From the NCBI GenBank assembly GCA_036365515.1, contig CM070873.1, forward strand, positions 40,679,807-40,743,806: DNA of 64,000 nt. The letters run 5' to 3'. The notes under the pieces were generated by a model, which made no database searches, was not told where the DNA came from, and saw only the letters and a list, made by a program, of their open reading frames with translations. Both the position numbers and the translations under genes were made by a program. Shown piece by piece: positions 61,201 through 64,000 of this stretch (the stretch's first letter is position 1; every line of letters starts with the position of its first letter). The DNA is from Torymus aiolomorphi (lineage: Eukaryota > Arthropoda > Insecta > Hymenoptera > Torymidae).

Positions 61201-64000
61201 AGATTTGGACGAATTTTGCCCCTTAAAACAGAAAAAAAATTAACAATGCATTATTTAGAACCATGTAACAAATTTTGATGTCAAATCATTTTTGCAGAGA
61301 AAGATACAATTAATTTTTACTTAAAACAAATAATAATTTAGTTATTTTTTATATTACAATAATAACGAAAAAATCAAGTTAATGATTGCAATACACACCA
61401 TTCATCATTATCTTCATCAAGAATGTGGATTTTTAAAGCTCCTTGAGTTTTCTTACGTTGTTCACTTTCCTTCTGAGCTGTGCAAATACTTTCAAACACA
61501 GCTTGATTGAAGTCTTCCTCCTCTTTAGCTCTATCAATTACAGCTGATTGAACATTGGGAAACAATTTATTTGCAGTATCGGCATTCCAAATAGTTGATG
61601 TACTTGCATTCTGCTCTTGCAGATTTTTTGATTGTTCAACATTCCTTTCTTTAGGAGGATCAACTTTTTTCACTTCTGAAGTGGAGAGATTTGATCTTGT
61701 ATTTCTATTTCTACCTTGACCTGAATTACGTCTTCGGTTATTGAAATTTTTCTTTGTACCTTCAAAATAATCTTCAGAACGTTCATCTTTTTTTGGTAAA
61801 CCTTTTAATGGAGTTTTGGTAGTTGATGAATTGCGACTCATATTTTCTCTGTAACAAAAAATAGAACCAAAATAATTTAATAATTTTAGTTTATAAAATA
61901 AAGTTAGTTATATTAAAAATTTTAAATTACATAATGAATAAATTAAAAGAAACAACTAATTGCATTCATATATTTGGCACTATATATATTTTATAATTTG
62001 ATGTTATATAAACGATATTCATGCAATAACATAACATAATTAAGATAATTTAAAAGTTTTATAAATAGGCAAGACACTAAAATTAATGTACATACTCAAG
62101 TGAAGATTGAGTTCTTAGCCAATTCATATTCTGAAGTTTATTAATCAAATTCGGCATTGTAACATTGCTAGATGCAGTTGCTGAAGACTCAGTAGCATTT
62201 GATTTCAGATTATCTGATTTTATGCTATTGGAAGATTTTATAACTTTTGCAAGAGTATTAGAGGAATTTTCACGAGACTTCAATGATTTCTTTTCATCAA
62301 TCATGTTTGTTTGATTTAATATTAGAGGTTTAACTTTATTATCACTAATGACAGACTTGTTAATCATTGAACCTTTATTTTTTAATTTTTCTTCTTCGTC
62401 AATACTGAGCTGGTCTTTAACAGACTCATCCGAAATATCAGAAAACTTTTTATTAGATTCCAACAATATTTCATTGTCAATTTTATTTGTCTCATTTAAT
62501 ATTAAAGGTTCAACTTCAATATCAATAATTTGGTGCTGAGATGTTAAAGTATTGGTAGCAATTAATTCATCATTGAAATTGCTGAAATGTTTATTATCAA
62601 AAGTTATACTTTTATCATCAGTAACTACTTTTTCAGTTAAATCATTAGACTGTTCAAGAATACATTTATTACTGATATCTTCCATTTTGTTAAAAAGTTC
62701 ATTATTATTTAAAGAGTTATCAGTTACACTTTTTTGTTGTAGATTATCAGAAACTTCTGTTTTTGCTGAATCTATTTTTTCTAAGGATTTAAAGTGGTTA
62801 GTACATGTACTAACAACTTCTTCAGTCAGTAGATTTTCATCATCAGTAACAATATCTATCTTATATAAATTCGAGTCTTTATTATCACAAATATTTTGAG
62901 TTAACAGTGAATCTGTATTATTGATTGACAATGTATCTTCTGACAACTTTGCAGGACTACAATTATCAGTAACTTCTCCATTAATATTTAAATTTTCAAT
63001 TTTGTCTAGTGATTCAGAAATATCAGTAATAATGCCAATTTCCACCTCATTTGAATCATCAATATTTTCATTGATTTTACTTTCTTGATCTAATATATTT
63101 TTATCATTGACAATAATTGTCTTGTCAATTGGTAAATTTATTGCATGATCGTTATAAAAAATATTTTCACTTTGTAAGTCATTAACTTTTTCAGTTATAT
63201 TTAACTGATCGATATTTTCAGACTTATCAGAAATGTTAACAACTTCTGCTTCTTCCAAATAAGTCAAATTACTAGTACATACATCAACATCAATTTTTTC
63301 AGTAATTACTTGACTGTCACTTATGTCAGTTTCATTAGTAGGTTGATAAACATCATTTAATATGTGATCCTCATCCACTGCTATTTTGTCTCCTGGAAAA
63401 TCATCTAAAATATTATCAAGATATACTTTTTCATTTTGTAATGAATCAGAATTTGTTGAAGAATTCGAATCTTGATTTATATTGTCAACAATGTTGTCTG
63501 GTATTTCAGCTTCAGAAAATCTTTCTTCACATATATCTTCAGATACTAACAGTATTTCTTCAGTTGTACAAACTCTTTGATGTTCATTAATTTCATCGAA
63601 ATGCAATAAATTTCCATCTGTGGCATTTGAAGGTATTTGTGCAACAGATATAAATTCCTCAATATTTTCACTTGCCTTAATTTCTTCAAATATAGAAATA
63701 TTTTGTTCAGAAAATAAAACAGGTGTAGATTCATTTTTACCCAGGAGACTTTCAGTTCGGTAAGATGTATCATAATTTTCACCAATATCTATTAATTTCT
63801 CTTCTTTCAATGGTAAAACATCTTCAGAACAAACTATTTTAGTTTGATAATCTTCTGCTACTTGACTATTTTTTAAATTACTATTGTCATTTGGATTGTC
63901 TTGTTCTACAGACTCAACCAAATCTTGTTTTACATCCTCAGTAATGATATTATTTATACTGTCGATTTCTGCAGTTGACAATGGATTTTCAATGATACTA
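58252..64000 (-). CDS. C-terminal 1,721 residues of a very large low-complexity protein (5' end outside window)
   Basis: Five exons on the minus strand join in frame: 64000-62096 (open to the edge), 61848-61399, 61221-59366, 59288-58801 and 58719-58252. The first block, about 630 residues, is acidic and rich in Asp, Glu, Asn and Ser, with two copies of a unit like VEPLILNETNKID / VKPLILNQTNMID (62300-62525). A basic patch follows (KKNFNNRRRNSGQGRNRN), then GTGFIDKYGRVDGYSEKHLF, then a very Asn/Gln-rich segment with tandem repeats. The tail has a short Ala/Leu/Gln-rich coiled-coil-like run (TLSKQLAAAQAALLAAQ) and ends GGNQFYNQ. No domain was recognised in this part, and any defining domain would lie upstream. 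The phases of all joins agree, which argues for one gene rather than two. Confidence 0.75.
59758..60245 (-). repeat. Tandem Asn/Gln-rich coding repeats (prion-like tract)
   Basis: Within the third exon of the large minus-strand gene, a unit of about 20-26 residues is repeated about seven times. Its core is NFNQRDPRNxSHDSNLQRYS, with variants NQRDSRNSSHDSNLHQ and YNQRDVKSQAHDS. Copies near 59940-60060 are the most similar, suggesting recent expansion. Confidence 0.85.

Overview
The window looks like a eukaryotic, insect-type genome. It has spliced genes with GT-AG introns, an insect chitinolytic-type beta-N-acetylhexosaminidase, a paired-class homeobox gene, arthropod-style TCAGT initiators, a Jockey-like retroelement relic, and AT-rich DNA studded with long dinucleotide repeats and foldback elements. 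The style (GC-rich islands in AT-rich DNA, long CT/GA arrays) would fit a parasitoid hymenopteran, but nothing here proves the order or species.

Layout. 1-0.75 kb: a possible tiny TATA/Inr gene on the minus strand. 0.75-38.4 kb: no convincing protein-coding gene except a broken gag-like ORF at 7.6-8.4 kb. This stretch alternates between AT-rich DNA carrying foldback or MITE-like elements (1.78-2.65, 4.5-5.2, 5.97-6.37, 10.8-11.4, 13.7-14.0, 18.1-20.8, 24.0-25.1, 28.3-29.0 and 36.2-36.6 kb) and GC-rich islands of 0.4-1.2 kb. 38.9-41.1 kb (+): a four-exon paired-class homeobox gene of 334 residues. 42.4-51.7 kb: more islands, candidate 5' exons and an 0.8-kb long inverted repeat. 51.8-54.8 kb (+): a GH20 beta-N-acetylhexosaminidase, seven coding exons, 594 residues. 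55.3-56.6 kb (-): an unrecognised 241-residue protein with a SUMO-interaction-like motif. 56.7-57.8 kb: two tandem duplications and a MITE. 58.3-64.0 kb (-): the 3' part (about 1,721 residues) of a very large low-complexity protein whose start lies beyond the window.

The most unusual feature is a repeated compositional architecture. Nearly every GC-rich island is C/A-rich on its left flank and G/T-rich on its right flank, with the switch near its middle. Non-coding islands and islands that contain exons both show it. Hand counts give, for example, C69/G21 then C14/G74 across 22.6-23.2 kb. Dinucleotide arrays mostly obey the same polarity (CT on the left half, GA or GT on the right half). Because the skew resets at single exons inside one gene, simple transcription-coupled mutation does not explain it. 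An origin-like or island-centred process should be considered. Other notable points are a 2.7-kb nearly perfect inverted repeat, tRNA-like cassettes inside two foldback elements, and a gag-only retroelement.

The recognisable genes are not an operon or a pathway. The homeobox gene is a transcription factor, probably controlled by some of the surrounding non-coding islands. The hexosaminidase acts on chitin fragments or glycans outside the cell or in lysosomes. The two minus-strand genes downstream have unknown roles.
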